Of a stretch of DNA of 64,000 nt, positions 26,263-35,766 are shown in pieces. How positions within the stretch are numbered: the first letter of the stretch is position 1; each line of letters opens with the position of its first letter. Source of the DNA: Bacteroidetes bacterium GWF2_41_31 (GTDB lineage: Bacteria; Bacteroidota; Bacteroidia; Bacteroidales; F082). Below the pieces are notes generated by a model. That model was not told the origin of the DNA and did not search any database. It worked only from the letters and a program-made list of their open reading frames with translations. Position numbers and translations under genes: made by a program. Where the stretch lies: the NCBI GenBank assembly GCA_001769215.1, contig MEOL01000017.1, forward strand, positions 1-64,000. Direction: 5' to 3'.

Positions 26263-27426
26263 CTACTTATTCTCCTTATACTCCGGATGCTCCTGGGGGA
26301 TTTCAATAAAAAAAGTAGTTCCGTTCTCTTCCGTGCTTTCGAACCCCACTTTACCTTTTAAGTATTTTTCACCAAAAAGTTTCATGCTATAAGTGCCAAT
26401 TCCACGGCCAATACCTTTGGTTGAAAACGATCGTTTAAAAAGCTGTAGTTGGATTTCCTGTGGCATATAAACATCGCTGTGAACGGTAAACCTGAGAGTC
26501 TCTTCCATTAGCGAGCAGAAAAGTGTCACCTTACCTCCGGCCAATGATGCTTCCAGGGCATTTTTTACCATGTTCCCGAGAACCCTTCTCAACAAAACAG
26601 AATCGGTGATGGCTTGGCCGGAAACAGAATTTTTATCGACAGAAAGGATTTTATCGCGAATGACTTCGTGCTGAGAATAGAGTTCACCCAGCTCCTTTAG
26701 GATGGTGAGTGATTCGATTTGGGTAAAGGAAAGCACCAGATCACCACTTTCTGCAACGGTGAGCATCCGTTGCGATTTTATTTCATCCACCAGAAAGTTC
26801 GCCGCCCGATTGATTATTTCGGCTGTTTCCGTCATTTCATCCATGTCGCTAATCATCGGCATGATGGATGATAACCCGGAGATGCCGCCGGCACTATTCA
26901 GAATGTCATGAAAGAAAACACGTTCAAGGGTTTGTCTTCTTTTCTCGTTGCTGATATCGGCAATGGCAAAGAAAATGTATTGTTCTTCGTTTAGGTAATA
27001 GGGCGTTGCCGTAACTTTTAAATCCAATGCGTCATTTTCGTTGGTGATGATGCGGCATTCTTTTGCAGATTGTGTTCCTTGTTGTGCTTCCAGAATGGCA
27101 TTTACCGCACCGCATACGCTGCAAAATTGGGTAGTTCCGCAACCACCTTCCGATTGGCTGGCATGCATGCAGTTGATGGCTTCACCAGGTCGTTTGCCGA
27201 TGAGGTTTTCACTTGCTGTGGTGCCCAGCATACCGAGAAATGTTTTATTGCCGTATACAATCTGCCTTTCCTTGTTTAGAATAACAACCAATGAAGAGAC
27301 AGAATCAGCTACCTGGGTAAGGATGTTATCATGCTTCATCAATTGGTTTTGATTTTTTAGCTCATGAAGTGTAGCACGCTCGGCAGGTGCATAAGCTGTT
27401 GTTTTGGGATCTGGTATAGTATTCAT
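26263..27426 (-). CDS. PAS-domain sensor histidine kinase
   Basis: A 387-residue soluble kinase. The PAS domain (about 40-160) has the Cys-rich insertion with GCGTTQFCSVCGAVNAI, seen in a Bacteroidota/Deltaproteobacteria PAS subgroup. The phosphoacceptor site is FFHDILNSAGG, the N box is NMVKNALEAS, and the G region is KGIGRGIGTYSMKLFGEKY. No membrane segment is seen, so it probably senses a cytoplasmic signal. No response regulator gene is adjacent. The ATG at 27426 is preferred to an open codon 36 bp upstream. Confidence 0.85.
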   Translation of the reverse strand: MNTIPDPKTTAYAPAERATLHELKNQNQLMKHDNILTQVADSVSSLVVILNKERQIVYGNKTFLGMLGTTASENLIGKRPGEAINCMHASQSEGGCGTTQFCSVCGAVNAILEAQQGTQSAKECRIITNENDALDLKVTATPYYLNEEQYIFFAIADISNEKRRQTLERVFFHDILNSAGGISGLSSIMPMISDMDEMTETAEIINRAANFLVDEIKSQRMLTVAESGDLVLSFTQIESLTILKELGELYSQHEVIRDKILSVDKNSVSGQAITDSVLLRRVLGNMVKNALEASLAGGKVTLFCSLMEETLRFTVHSDVYMPQEIQLQLFKRSFSTKGIGRGIGTYSMKLFGEKYLKGKVGFESTEENGTTFFIEIPQEHPEYKENK

Positions 27427-27515
27427 GAGAAGGGATGTTATAAAGTTATCCCAAAGGTACAAAATTATTGGAGCAATTCAATAGCTAAAAAGTAATGGGA
27501 GGAAAGTATCGAAGC

Positions 27516-28106
27516 TTATTTTCCCGCATGTATTTTACGTGCCTCAAAAAAACACCGCCGGCAAAGGGGTTCGTAGGAATCCATTTCTCCAAGTAACACC
27601 AGCTTTTCCTCTTGTGTGGTTCGGTGCGAATAGCTGGCCAGGCTTCCACAACGCATGCAAATGGCGTGTACTTTGGTTACATATTCGGCCGTGGCCAGTA
27701 AACTGGGGATAGGCCCAAAGGGCTTGCCAAGAAAGTCCATGTCAAGCCCGGCAACAACCACGCGCTTTCCCTGATCGGCCAACTGGTTGCAAACACTGAT
27801 CAATTCATTATCGAAAAACTGTGCTTCATCGATGCCTACCACCTCAAATTCTGCGGCATAAAACAATATTTGTGAGGCACTCTCCACGGGAGTGGATGAA
27901 ACGGATTTGGCATCATGCGACACTACCTTCTCTTCATCGTATCGCGTATCGATGGCGGGTTTAAAGATCTCCACTTTTTGTTTGGCAATACGGGCACGGT
28001 TCAACCTGCGAATCAGTTCTTCCGTTTTTCCCGAAAACATGGAACCACAGATAACTTCAATCCAGCCGGCCCTTTCACTATTCTTATGGTCTTTTTCAAG
28101 AAACAT
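27516..28106 (-). CDS. tdk: Thymidine kinase
   Basis: A 196-residue type II thymidine kinase that phosphorylates thymidine with ATP for salvage. It has the P-loop [15 protein letters not shown], the catalytic-region GIDEAQFFD and two Cys pairs for the zinc lasso (CMRC and CRRC). Its length is usual. It is divergent from the 28168 gene, with overlapping promoter regions. Confidence 0.95.
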   Translation of the reverse strand: MFLEKDHKNSERAGWIEVICGSMFSGKTEELIRRLNRARIAKQKVEIFKPAIDTRYDEEKVVSHDAKSVSSTPVESASQILFYAAEFEVVGIDEAQFFDNELISVCNQLADQGKRVVVAGLDMDFLGKPFGPIPSLLATAEYVTKVHAICMRCGSLASYSHRTTQEEKLVLLGEMDSYEPLCRRCFFEARKIHAGK

Positions 28107-28137
28107 TGGTCTGTTTTAGATATTCTTTCTACTTTTG
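28106..28137 (+). promoter_or_regulatory. Promoter of the 28168 gene
   Basis: TTG at 28106-28108, 21 bp, then TACTTTTG at 28130-28137, matching the Bacteroidota promoter form. The start would lie near 28144, about 24 bp before ATG 28168. On the minus strand CAAATGTA (28145-28152) reads TACATTTG, a -7 box for tdk. Confidence 0.55.
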
Positions 28138-28167
28138 GTGGAAACAAATGTAAGGAACTTTTCACCA

Positions 28168-29034
28168 ATGGATAAAGAAAAATTGCTCCTCCGCTTAAGC
28201 TTAGAAGCCGACCTGTTTAAAGCGCATGTAAACAGGTTAAAACCAGCAGGATATGTTATACACCCTCTGGATGTTGAATTGCTAAGAAAGAAAGCCACCG
28301 ATTTATACGATTTGGTGGTCCAATTCGAATTAAAACCTCCTCAGAAGCCTGATAATGAGAAACAAGACGAACCTATTTCTATTGAAAAACGGGATGAGCC
28401 TACGCTATCCCCAAAACCCGAACATGGGTATGAACAGCCAGTCGTTTCTCCATCAGATAGGGTGATAGATGATCCCGCTATTGTAAAAAACATTCAGTCA
28501 GAAGATATTCTTGTAACGGAGGAAAAAGTAGAATTTCAACCACCTTCCCCCACAACATCTGTAACAGCCACACCCGTGGAGTTGGTGACAGAGGAAAAGA
28601 CATCAATCCCTTTAATTGAAAAGCTACCGGATGAGGTTCAGCCTGAACAAGAAGTGGAACCAAAACAAAAAGTTGTTCATACAAAACCCGAACCGGTGAA
28701 AACAACCCTCGATTTGTTTTCATCATCATCGGACAATTCCCTGGCCGGAAAACTAACCCAAACGGGTGAAGACACCAGTGTGGCCGGAAAAATGCAAAAT
28801 GAACGGCTTCAAAATATACGGTCCGCCATTGGCATCAACGAAAAATTCCTCTTCGTCAATGCACTGTTCAAAGGTGATCTATCACGGTATAACCGGGTGA
28901 TCGATGAGCTGAACGTGATGAAGACCAGACAGGGAACTGACACTTATTTGCTTGAACTTAGAATTGAAGGCCAGTGGCCCGAAGACCATCATGCTTTCCA
29001 AAAGCTCAAAGAAATTGTTGACAGGAAATTTTAA
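28168..29034 (+). CDS. Conserved hypothetical protein with disordered middle
   Basis: A 288-residue protein with three parts: an N-terminal helical part (about 1-65), a long Pro/Glu/Lys/Thr-rich linker (65-200) and a conserved-looking C-terminal domain (about 205-288) starting AIGINEKFLFVNALFKGD and ending in an EIVDRKF helix. I know similar proteins as uncharacterised Bacteroidota genes beside rsmI or tdk, but no function. The start at ATG 28168 follows a good promoter. The next gene is rsmI, 75 bp downstream. Confidence 0.7.
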   Translation: MDKEKLLLRLSLEADLFKAHVNRLKPAGYVIHPLDVELLRKKATDLYDLVVQFELKPPQKPDNEKQDEPISIEKRDEPTLSPKPEHGYEQPVVSPSDRVIDDPAIVKNIQSEDILVTEEKVEFQPPSPTTSVTATPVELVTEEKTSIPLIEKLPDEVQPEQEVEPKQKVVHTKPEPVKTTLDLFSSSSDNSLAGKLTQTGEDTSVAGKMQNERLQNIRSAIGINEKFLFVNALFKGDLSRYNRVIDELNVMKTRQGTDTYLLELRIEGQWPEDHHAFQKLKEIVDRKF

Positions 29035-29109
29035 TTATTGTCTGATGAAATCCGGTTACAGCTTAGGGTGGAATGATTTGGGGGCTGACTAACCTGTTTA
29101 AACTACAAC

Positions 29110-29790
29110 ATGGACACAGCTAAACTATATTTGGTACCTACCCCCATTGGTAATTTGGACGACATGACTTTTCGTGCTGTCAACATTTTGAAATCGGTTC
29201 AGGTGATTTTAACCGAAGACACGCGTACCAGCGGTAGGCTGCTGAAGCATTACAACATCGAAACCCGCATGCAGCCTTATCATCAGTTTAACGAGCATAA
29301 GGTGGTTGCGGGATTGGTAGCCAGGATAAGCCAAGGCGAATCGATGGCGTTGATTACCGATGCCGGCACACCGGGTATTTCCGATCCGGGATTTTTATTG
29401 GTTCGGGCTTGTGTGGAGCAGGGTGTTGAGGTGGAAACCCTCCCGGGGGCAACGGCTTTTGTTCCGGCCTTGGTCAATTCGGGACTGCCTTGCGACAAAT
29501 TTTATTTTGAAGGGTTTTTACCCCATAAAAAGGGTCGCCAGACCAGGTTAAAATTATTGGCCGAGATGACCGTGACCCTTGTTTTGTACGAATCGCCTCA
29601 CAGACTGGAAAAAACGCTGGCACAATTGGTTGAGTTTTTCGGTGCCGACCGCCAGGTAAGCGTTTCACGCGAGCTGACCAAGTTATTCGAAGAAACCCGG
29701 CGCGGAACCGCCGAAGAATTGTTAAAACACTTTACCGAAGTTCCTGCCAAGGGCGAAATTGTGGTGGTGATTGAAGGGAAGAAGGAGTAA
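29110..29790 (+). CDS. rsmI: 16S rRNA (cytidine1402-2'-O)-methyltransferase
   Basis: A 226-residue methyltransferase that methylates the 2'-O of C1402 in 16S rRNA using S-adenosylmethionine. Family motifs are present: VPTPIGNLDDMTFRAV at the start, TEDTRTSGRLLKHY, ITDAGTPGISDPGFLLVR and the LPGATAFVPALVNSG loop. The length suits the shorter Bacteroidota form, which lacks the C-terminal extension of some homologues. The product acts in the cytoplasm during ribosome maturation. Confidence 0.95.
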   Translation: MDTAKLYLVPTPIGNLDDMTFRAVNILKSVQVILTEDTRTSGRLLKHYNIETRMQPYHQFNEHKVVAGLVARISQGESMALITDAGTPGISDPGFLLVRACVEQGVEVETLPGATAFVPALVNSGLPCDKFYFEGFLPHKKGRQTRLKLLAEMTVTLVLYESPHRLEKTLAQLVEFFGADRQVSVSRELTKLFEETRRGTAEELLKHFTEVPAKGEIVVVIEGKKE

Positions 29791-29805
29791 ATATTTTTTA
29801 CATCA

Positions 29806-29896
29806 GTCCGGAAAAAAGTATTCTTCCCATGGTAAATCCCTTTGTTAGCCCGGCATTTATTCTCCCTGGCTGAAGCCAGCGGCAGAAATATTGACC
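29806..29896 (+). repeat. Dispersed intergenic repeat, copy 1
   Basis: This segment aligns over about 90 bp with 59670-59760. Shared landmarks, in order, are TCCGG, AAAAA, CCATG, CCCTTT, GGCAT and a palindromic end; here the end is CTGGCT-GA-AGCCAG. Both copies are intergenic. The palindrome suggests a small mobile or REP-like element. Confidence 0.6.
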
Positions 29897-29897
29897 C

Positions 29898-30044
29898 TTA
29901 TTCTTTCATCACCCAATTATGGGCTCCTTTCAGGGTTTCGAACAAACCGAATTCCCGGGCGGTGTCTTACATCAATACTTCATAATCCCTAACCAGGTTT
30001 TCCATTTTTTCATCTTTGGTTACATGGGCAATCTTCATTTTCAT
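29898..30044 (-). pseudogene. Short decayed reading frame with an internal stop
   Basis: On the minus strand an ATG at 30044 opens 25 codons ending in RDYEVLM, then TAA (29967-29969), then 22 more sensible codons (DTAREFGLFETLKGAHNWVM, then two more residues) to TAA at 29898. Both halves are in one frame and look like one small protein broken by a stop. It is not a family I recognise. A chance frame cannot be excluded. Confidence 0.35.
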
Positions 30045-30062
30045 TCCTGTTTATGTTTTCAT

Positions 30063-30070
30063 TAGCTTTG
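30063..30070 (+). promoter_or_regulatory. -7 box before the sensor kinase
   Basis: TAGCTTTG fits TAnnTTTG, 23 bp before ATG 30094; the -33 element is weak. Confidence 0.35.
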
Positions 30071-30093
30071 CCTGAAAAGCCAATGCGACCGTC

Positions 30094-31866
30094 ATGAGGA
30101 TCACTGTAACCAAAAAACTCATTATTAATTTTTTTGTATTGAGCTTGTTGCCTCTTTTGGCCATCGACACCATCTTTTATGCAAAAGCCAGGGAAGCATT
30201 GATTGGACGCACTTTTGAACAACTCACCTTTGTGCGGGTTGAGAAGACGGCCCGGGTGACTGCCTTTATGGATCAACGCATTCATGACCTGATCAATATT
30301 TCGGAAAATAAAGGTTCTGTTAATCAGTTAAACAGCCTGTACGATCCACCTGAAAGTGAACTGGCAAAAAGCCCTGAGACTTTCCTGTTTACAGATTTCT
30401 TAACCACCTATCTGCGTGCCGCTGATTGCTACTCGTCAATCCTTTTCTATCTTCCTGATAAAGAATCTTTTAGTATCCTGATCGATTCGGCTCATCCGAC
30501 AGGTTACCCGCAGGTTTGGTTACAGAAGCAATTTGACAGGATAACATCCAGTACTCAGTATTTTATTCAGGAATATTCAGCGTCCAACGCTGATTCCGCC
30601 ATTCAGGTATTGTTGATTAAAGGGGTGTATCGGGCAGAGGAGAAGATTGGCCTGGTGATGTTAACAGTTCCCATCAATAATTTTAGCCGCATCATGTTCG
30701 AAGACAATCCCTTGAATGGATTGGGAAAAACAGGAGAATCCTATATTGTGGGATCAGATTTTCTGATGCGGAGTACCTCCCGGTTTGCCCAGGATGCGGT
30801 GATGCAGATTCAGGTAAAAACCACCGGAGTCATGCTTGCGCTGGAAGATTCTGCGGGTAGCGGAATGTACAAGGATTACCGGGGCATGCAGGTGCTCGGC
30901 TCGTATGGAAGGATCAACCTGTCGGGATTAAACTGGGCAATCTTGGCCGAGATTGATGCCAACGAAGCCATGGTTCCGATTTTTGTCCTTCGGAACAGCA
31001 TCATCTACCTGTCGATTATCATTGCCATGCTGTTGCTGGGCATCGTTATTTTTAATGCCACCTGGATTATGCTGCCCATTAAAAAGTTGAAAGCGGCTAC
31101 CGATGTGATTTCGAAGGGGAAATACGGGGATAAAATTCAGCTGAAACAGCAGGATGAAATTGGTGACCTGGTGGAGGCTTTTAACCTGATGTCGCAAACC
31201 CTGCAGGAACAATCGGAACGCCTTGAGCACGAAAAAATCATGCGTACCACTTCCATGATTGATGCGCAGGAGGCTGAACGACAGCATCTTTCGCGTGAAC
31301 TGCACGATGGTTTAGGACAGTTGGTGCTTGCCATTCGTATGAAACTCAATCAACTCACCGAAGACAATACTGAAAAAAACAACCGCCTGATAGCAGAAAC
31401 CCGCGATTTGATCCGCGTTACCGTGAGCGAGATCAGGAATATTTCTAATAACCTCATGCCTTCGGTATTGCATGAATTTGGTCTGGTGGCGGCACTTGGC
31501 AAATTGGCCAGGGAAATCACGGCCAATGGCCAGATGGTGGTTGATTTTCAGAGCAATTTTCAGGAAAAAGAATTCATCATCAACAGGATTCAGATTTATC
31601 TTTATCGCATCGTGCAGGAGGCACTCAACAACGTAATTAAACATGCCGATGCCGGTAAGGTAGTCATCCGGTTAAACAAATCCTCGGATGGACTGATGTT
31701 AAAAATTCAGGATAACGGAAAGGGTTTTCAAATCGAAAAAAAGAGTTATTTTTCGGGCAATGGAATCACCAATATGAAGGAACGTGCCAATTTGCTGGGC
31801 GGGCGTTTTCAATTGAATTCAAAAGTGAAACAGGGCACCGAAATTATTGTTGAAATTCCAAACTAA
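30094..31866 (+). CDS. NarX/LiaS-type sensor histidine kinase
   Basis: A 590-residue membrane kinase: helix 1 (about 9-28), an outer sensing domain (about 30-295, probably Cache-like), helix 2 (about 300-322), a HAMP domain (to about 385), the HisKA_3 dimerisation domain with the phosphoacceptor in SRELHDGLGQLVL, and a C-terminal HATPase with EALNNVIKHA and DNGKGF. The response regulator gene follows 14 bp downstream, so it is a two-component pair. The signal is unknown. Confidence 0.9.
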   Translation: MRITVTKKLIINFFVLSLLPLLAIDTIFYAKAREALIGRTFEQLTFVRVEKTARVTAFMDQRIHDLINISENKGSVNQLNSLYDPPESELAKSPETFLFTDFLTTYLRAADCYSSILFYLPDKESFSILIDSAHPTGYPQVWLQKQFDRITSSTQYFIQEYSASNADSAIQVLLIKGVYRAEEKIGLVMLTVPINNFSRIMFEDNPLNGLGKTGESYIVGSDFLMRSTSRFAQDAVMQIQVKTTGVMLALEDSAGSGMYKDYRGMQVLGSYGRINLSGLNWAILAEIDANEAMVPIFVLRNSIIYLSIIIAMLLLGIVIFNATWIMLPIKKLKAATDVISKGKYGDKIQLKQQDEIGDLVEAFNLMSQTLQEQSERLEHEKIMRTTSMIDAQEAERQHLSRELHDGLGQLVLAIRMKLNQLTEDNTEKNNRLIAETRDLIRVTVSEIRNISNNLMPSVLHEFGLVAALGKLAREITANGQMVVDFQSNFQEKEFIINRIQIYLYRIVQEALNNVIKHADAGKVVIRLNKSSDGLMLKIQDNGKGFQIEKKSYFSGNGITNMKERANLLGGRFQLNSKVKQGTEIIVEIPN

Positions 31867-31880
31867 AAAGGTTCGATAAG

Positions 31881-32546
31881 ATGGTTACTCAGAAAAAAAT
31901 AAGGGTCATTCTGGCCGACGATCATCAGTTGTTTCGCGATGGCGTTGTTTCCTTGTTGTCGGATGCCGGTCAGGTGGAAGTGGTGGCAGCGGTTTCGTCG
32001 GGAACGGAACTTCTCGAACGTCTGGAAACTGTTCAGGTGGATGTGGCCCTCGTAGATGTGGGCATGGGCGAAATGAGCGGTATTGAAGCCACCCGACTGA
32101 TCGGTGAAAAGTTTCCTGATGTCAGGGTGCTGATGCTTTCGATGCACAACAGCGAGGAATTTGTTCAAAATGCCATTCAGGCCGGTGCACGGGGTTATCT
32201 GCCCAAGGATACCGATAAGGAGGTGCTGTTAAAAGCGATTAGCGACATTCATCTGGGTCACATGTATTTCGATCCCCACATTGCCGGAATGCTGGTCAAC
32301 AGCCTGATGAAGACCAATGTAAACCAAAAAGTGGCCGCATCGAAGATGGATTTGCTTACTCCGCGTGAGTTGGAGGTGGTACAACTGGTGGCCGAAGGGT
32401 ACATCAACAAAGAAATTGCCGATCAATTACACATCAGCATTCGCACCGTAGACTCGCACAAGAATAACATTATCAACAAGCTAAAACTTAAAACATCAGT
32501 CGATATCGTAAAATTTGCCATCAAAAACGGGTTGATTAAGTTGTAG
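31881..32546 (+). CDS. NarL/LuxR-type response regulator
   Basis: A 221-residue regulator with a receiver domain (about 7-125; acidic pair in LADDHQLFRDG, phosphorylated Asp in VDVALVDVGMGEMSG, Lys in GYLPKDTDK) and a LuxR-type helix-turn-helix (about 155-215; LTPRELEVVQLVAEGYINKE, then RTVDSHKNNI). It is the partner of the kinase upstream. No target was identified in the window. Confidence 0.92.
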   Translation: MVTQKKIRVILADDHQLFRDGVVSLLSDAGQVEVVAAVSSGTELLERLETVQVDVALVDVGMGEMSGIEATRLIGEKFPDVRVLMLSMHNSEEFVQNAIQAGARGYLPKDTDKEVLLKAISDIHLGHMYFDPHIAGMLVNSLMKTNVNQKVAASKMDLLTPRELEVVQLVAEGYINKEIADQLHISIRTVDSHKNNIINKLKLKTSVDIVKFAIKNGLIKL

Positions 32547-32608
32547 AATATTCGACCCGCCGGGTTTTTTCCAATCTGCTGTAAGCATGAAATGAGGAAG
32601 AGACTAGG

Positions 32609-32677
32609 TTGAGCCGGGCTAAAGCCGCAGCTCAATGGATGGAAAGTTTGTTGAGCCGGGCTAAAGCCGCAGCTCAA
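32609..32677 (+). repeat. Two copies of a TTGAGC...GCTCAA palindromic repeat
   Basis: Two identical 27-bp units (32609-32635 and 32651-32677) begin TTGAGC, end GCTCAA and have an inner GGCT-AA-AGCC, so each can fold as a nested hairpin. A third copy is at 35767-35793. The similarity between the second and third copies continues for about 45 bp through an A-run and TTCAAAATT. Confidence 0.85.
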
Positions 32678-32721
32678 TGGATTGTGAAAAAAAATGACTA
32701 TTCAAAATTTAGTGTCACTTC

Positions 32722-32742
32722 CCTGCCTACCGACCAGGCAGG
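32722..32742. repeat. GC-rich palindrome
   Basis: CCTGCCT (32722-32728) pairs with AGGCAGG (32736-32742). It is one of several short GC-rich palindromes between genes in this window. Confidence 0.6.
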
Positions 32743-32778
32743 TAACTTTAGCTCACTTTAAACTTAAGGCACTTCCCC

Positions 32779-34230
32779 TTACTGTTTCACCCATTTCCCG
32801 CTTTCGAACAACCCATCATTGCTGGTAATTTTATAAAGGTAAGTGCCGGATGGCAAAAAAGTAGTGTTAACGGTTCCTTCTGTCCCGGTAAAGTTTTCTT
32901 TTAATACTAAACGGCCTTTCAGATCGAATAACTCAAATAGCGAATGTTTATGTTGGACGGCAATCCTTACTTTAATTTCTTCATTCCCCGGATTGGGATA
33001 CACAATGGCTTCATGCATTTTGATTCCGGGGTTTTCCGGGTTTCCAAGTATCAGACCTTCGCTGTTGAGTTTAAGGATGATAATGTCGGTTTCCTGTTCG
33101 GTGGTATTCAGGTAATCGTATCTGGTACCGGCCACCAGACATCCTCCATCGTGTGTGGCCACCACTTTACCCATCTTATAATAGGCATCGCCGCCATAAA
33201 ACCGCTCCCACCGGATGTTGAGCAGGCTATCGGTTTGCAACACCACAAACCACGATGGCCAGGGGTTGTAATAACCGATCCACATGTTTCGGGTACCGCC
33301 AATGAAGATAGAGTCTTTGTTTTGAAAATCAAGCCCATTCCATAAAGCCGGGAAATCCACTGTATCTGTTTCTCGCCAGTTCTTATATAAGTGACCAGTG
33401 GTATCTGTGGGGTGGAATTGATGGATGTAGGCAAGATTGCCTCCAGAACCATCAGCTCCTAAGAGATAGAATGAAGTATCAGTATCCCATTTTACACCAA
33501 AATTTCCATTTAATTGGTTAGGTATTCTTTGATTAGAAATTATATTAAAACTAGTGTCAAGTATCTCATAACGTTGTTGAAGCATTTTAATAACCCAATA
33601 ATTATTATTAGATAATTTCTCGAATTTAGAAAAAATTCCATAATTGCCATTTTCAGTAAAAACTTTGGCTTTTAAGCTGTCGAAATCGCTATTGAATTCG
33701 TAAATAAAAGGATGGTGAGTACTTGTGTTAATCCTTACAGCTCCACCTACAAGGATATTGCCGTCTTCCTCCCTATTTGCAAAAATGGCTGATAAATAAT
33801 AATCAGGAGGAAAATAAAATATCCTTTCATTGTATAAGCTAAGTTGCTCAGTCATGTTGTACAAGGCAATTCCAGCCTTTTTAAAAAGATCGGTAGTATC
33901 ATAAAGACTTGCAACAATGTTAAATTCACCATACTCTCCCTGAAACAGATGATTAATGTACACATTTTTGTCTGGAAGTGTAAAAACAAGGCTGTCGATC
34001 AGATTACCCGAACGATCCATTTTAGCTATCAACGCACTGATTCTGTTTGGGTTTTGAACACTGGATAACCGAGCGGTAAAATAAATCGTGCCATCTTCCA
34101 GAACAACAATGTCTGTAAAATACTCATCCAACGGAGAAGCTAACAGGTATTCAAAAGTGGTGTTTTGGCTACATAGATTTGTACCAAGAAACATGAAAAA
34201 CAAAGCAATAGGAATAATAAAATGTTTCAT
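32779..34230 (-). CDS. T9SS cargo protein, beta-propeller-like
   Basis: A 483-residue secreted protein with a signal peptide (cleavage near NLCSQN at about 21) and a type A T9SS sorting domain from about 405 (IVYPNPGNEEIKVRI ... FLPSGTYLYKIT). The body has repeated segments such as GGAVRI, GADGSGGNLAYI and GGTRNMWIGYY, as in delta-60 or beta-propeller-like cargo proteins. No catalytic motif was seen. The lipoprotein gene upstream on the same strand is separated by a terminator, so it is probably transcribed alone. Confidence 0.8.
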   Translation of the reverse strand: MKHFIIPIALFFMFLGTNLCSQNTTFEYLLASPLDEYFTDIVVLEDGTIYFTARLSSVQNPNRISALIAKMDRSGNLIDSLVFTLPDKNVYINHLFQGEYGEFNIVASLYDTTDLFKKAGIALYNMTEQLSLYNERIFYFPPDYYLSAIFANREEDGNILVGGAVRINTSTHHPFIYEFNSDFDSLKAKVFTENGNYGIFSKFEKLSNNNYWVIKMLQQRYEILDTSFNIISNQRIPNQLNGNFGVKWDTDTSFYLLGADGSGGNLAYIHQFHPTDTTGHLYKNWRETDTVDFPALWNGLDFQNKDSIFIGGTRNMWIGYYNPWPSWFVVLQTDSLLNIRWERFYGGDAYYKMGKVVATHDGGCLVAGTRYDYLNTTEQETDIIILKLNSEGLILGNPENPGIKMHEAIVYPNPGNEEIKVRIAVQHKHSLFELFDLKGRLVLKENFTGTEGTVNTTFLPSGTYLYKITSNDGLFESGKWVKQ

Positions 34231-34249
34231 ATATAACTTATTTGCAAAG

Positions 34250-34285
34250 TGAAAAACCGGATAGCTGCCTTAAACAACTATCCGG
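34250..34285 (-). terminator. Terminator of the 34295 lipoprotein gene
   Basis: On the minus strand CTATCCGG...CCGGATAG (34278-34285 with 34257-34264) forms a stem followed by a T-run, about 10 bp after the stop codon. Confidence 0.75.
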
Positions 34286-34294
34286 AGAATTTAG

Positions 34295-35278
34295 TTAATC
34301 TGGCAAACCAACTTGTACCATAATTCCATAGGTAACAAAGTAATAATGAATGTGTTCTCCTTGACTATTTGGAAGTTCTGCCAACCAATCATCTATCTTA
34401 ACACTTGCAAATGTTTTACCAACAGGTCTTAGTCCTTCTGCGTAGTCATTGATAATATAATGTGACTGTAATAGATAATAGGTCAGCATATCATGGGTTA
34501 GGCAATTTTCTTGTGGATAGTCCCATCCAACATAGAGTCTGTAATCGCCAGTTGCATTTTGAAAATCGAAACCTACAGCTTCTCTTGTTTCAAGATCTGT
34601 CCAAATAAATGGAACATCAGGAGCCACAACAGGATTATTAAGCCTCCATTGCAGTTCATCCGAACCATCAGAAACTCCGTATTGGGTGCCATCGCATTTA
34701 CCAAGTAGCGTATTCCCATATTCTTGACCCAAAGTGCCCCAATACCAGTTGTCACTTGTATTAAAGGGCCAGTACATATTCAGTAACCAGGTGTAGCCAA
34801 AACCAAGGGTGGTGGACAGGTAAGCGGTGCTGCCTTCAATACTGTCAAGGGCTACGTCCGAGAAATGAACTACTTTTTCATCACCGGGTATCTGGCTAAG
34901 TTGTAAAGTCAGTGTTTCTTCCATCTGTGCATAAACAGCTTGTACATCGCTGAACAATGCTGTGCCGTTGGCATCCAGGTCAAGTATGTAGTTTGATTTT
35001 ACTGTCTTGAACTCTTTGGTTGCCTCACCGGGGTTGGCATATTCGAAGTTTTGAAGGGCTTCTAAATACCATACAGCGGAATCGATTCCCATTACTTCGC
35101 CGGATTTTAAATTGCTGTTTATTTTCCAATCAAAATCTTTGATAAGCGAAATTACTTTTTTACTTCGTGCCATCAATTCATCCTCCTGGTTAACGGGTTT
35201 ATTAGTGTTGTCCTTCTTGCAAGAAGTTACTCCTATTGCCATAACGGCAAAAATGATGATTACAATATATTTTTTCAT
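34295..35278 (-). CDS. Lipoprotein of unknown function
   Basis: A 327-residue lipoprotein with the lipobox VTSC (about residue 20). The mature protein begins with a charged helical part (about 30-60) and has an aromatic-rich middle (TLGFGYTWLLNMYWPFN). No known domain is recognised. It resembles uncharacterised Bacteroidota surface lipoproteins. It has its own terminator. A long (1.1 kb) region without clear genes lies upstream. Confidence 0.7.
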   Translation of the reverse strand: MKKYIVIIIFAVMAIGVTSCKKDNTNKPVNQEDELMARSKKVISLIKDFDWKINSNLKSGEVMGIDSAVWYLEALQNFEYANPGEATKEFKTVKSNYILDLDANGTALFSDVQAVYAQMEETLTLQLSQIPGDEKVVHFSDVALDSIEGSTAYLSTTLGFGYTWLLNMYWPFNTSDNWYWGTLGQEYGNTLLGKCDGTQYGVSDGSDELQWRLNNPVVAPDVPFIWTDLETREAVGFDFQNATGDYRLYVGWDYPQENCLTHDMLTYYLLQSHYIINDYAEGLRPVGKTFASVKIDDWLAELPNSQGEHIHYYFVTYGIMVQVGLPD

Positions 35279-35766
35279 GTTTTATTTTTTTTGTTTGTAA
35301 CAGGCTTTTTGTTTGTGGGCCTTTTTTGTTTTTATGCATTGTTCAGGTTGGTTGCGTTATGGCCATTACCGGTACTGAGGCATGCAAACTTCCGGTATGG
35401 CTATCTAAAATGAAGGTGTTTTTACCCAGCAAAAAAATGTGCTTATTTGCTTTGAGGTTTGCAAAAACTTTATCAGCCTCCTCTTGAAACGGATTTCTAT
35501 GGAGAGGGTCTGTTTGTACATTGGCCAGGTAAAACAAGATGAAAACAAGACACGGAGGTAATGTTAAAGAATTGTTATGGGGGGGGGGTGTAAATGGTTG
35601 ATATGCAAACATTTAACAGTGTTGCAGTTTTTGCAGGCAGCGAAAAAACAGGAAATATGTTTGTTTTAGTAGTCAATTTGCAGGTTTGTTAAGAAGCAAA
35701 TGTACCATTTATTTGAAACAACAGGATGATATCCATATTAAATTTGCATGAAACAAGGATGAAACG

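Noticed and set aside
35343-35612. Open frame of 89 codons on the minus strand
   Set aside because: It crosses the G10 run, has no start context and no family-like sequence; most likely chance.
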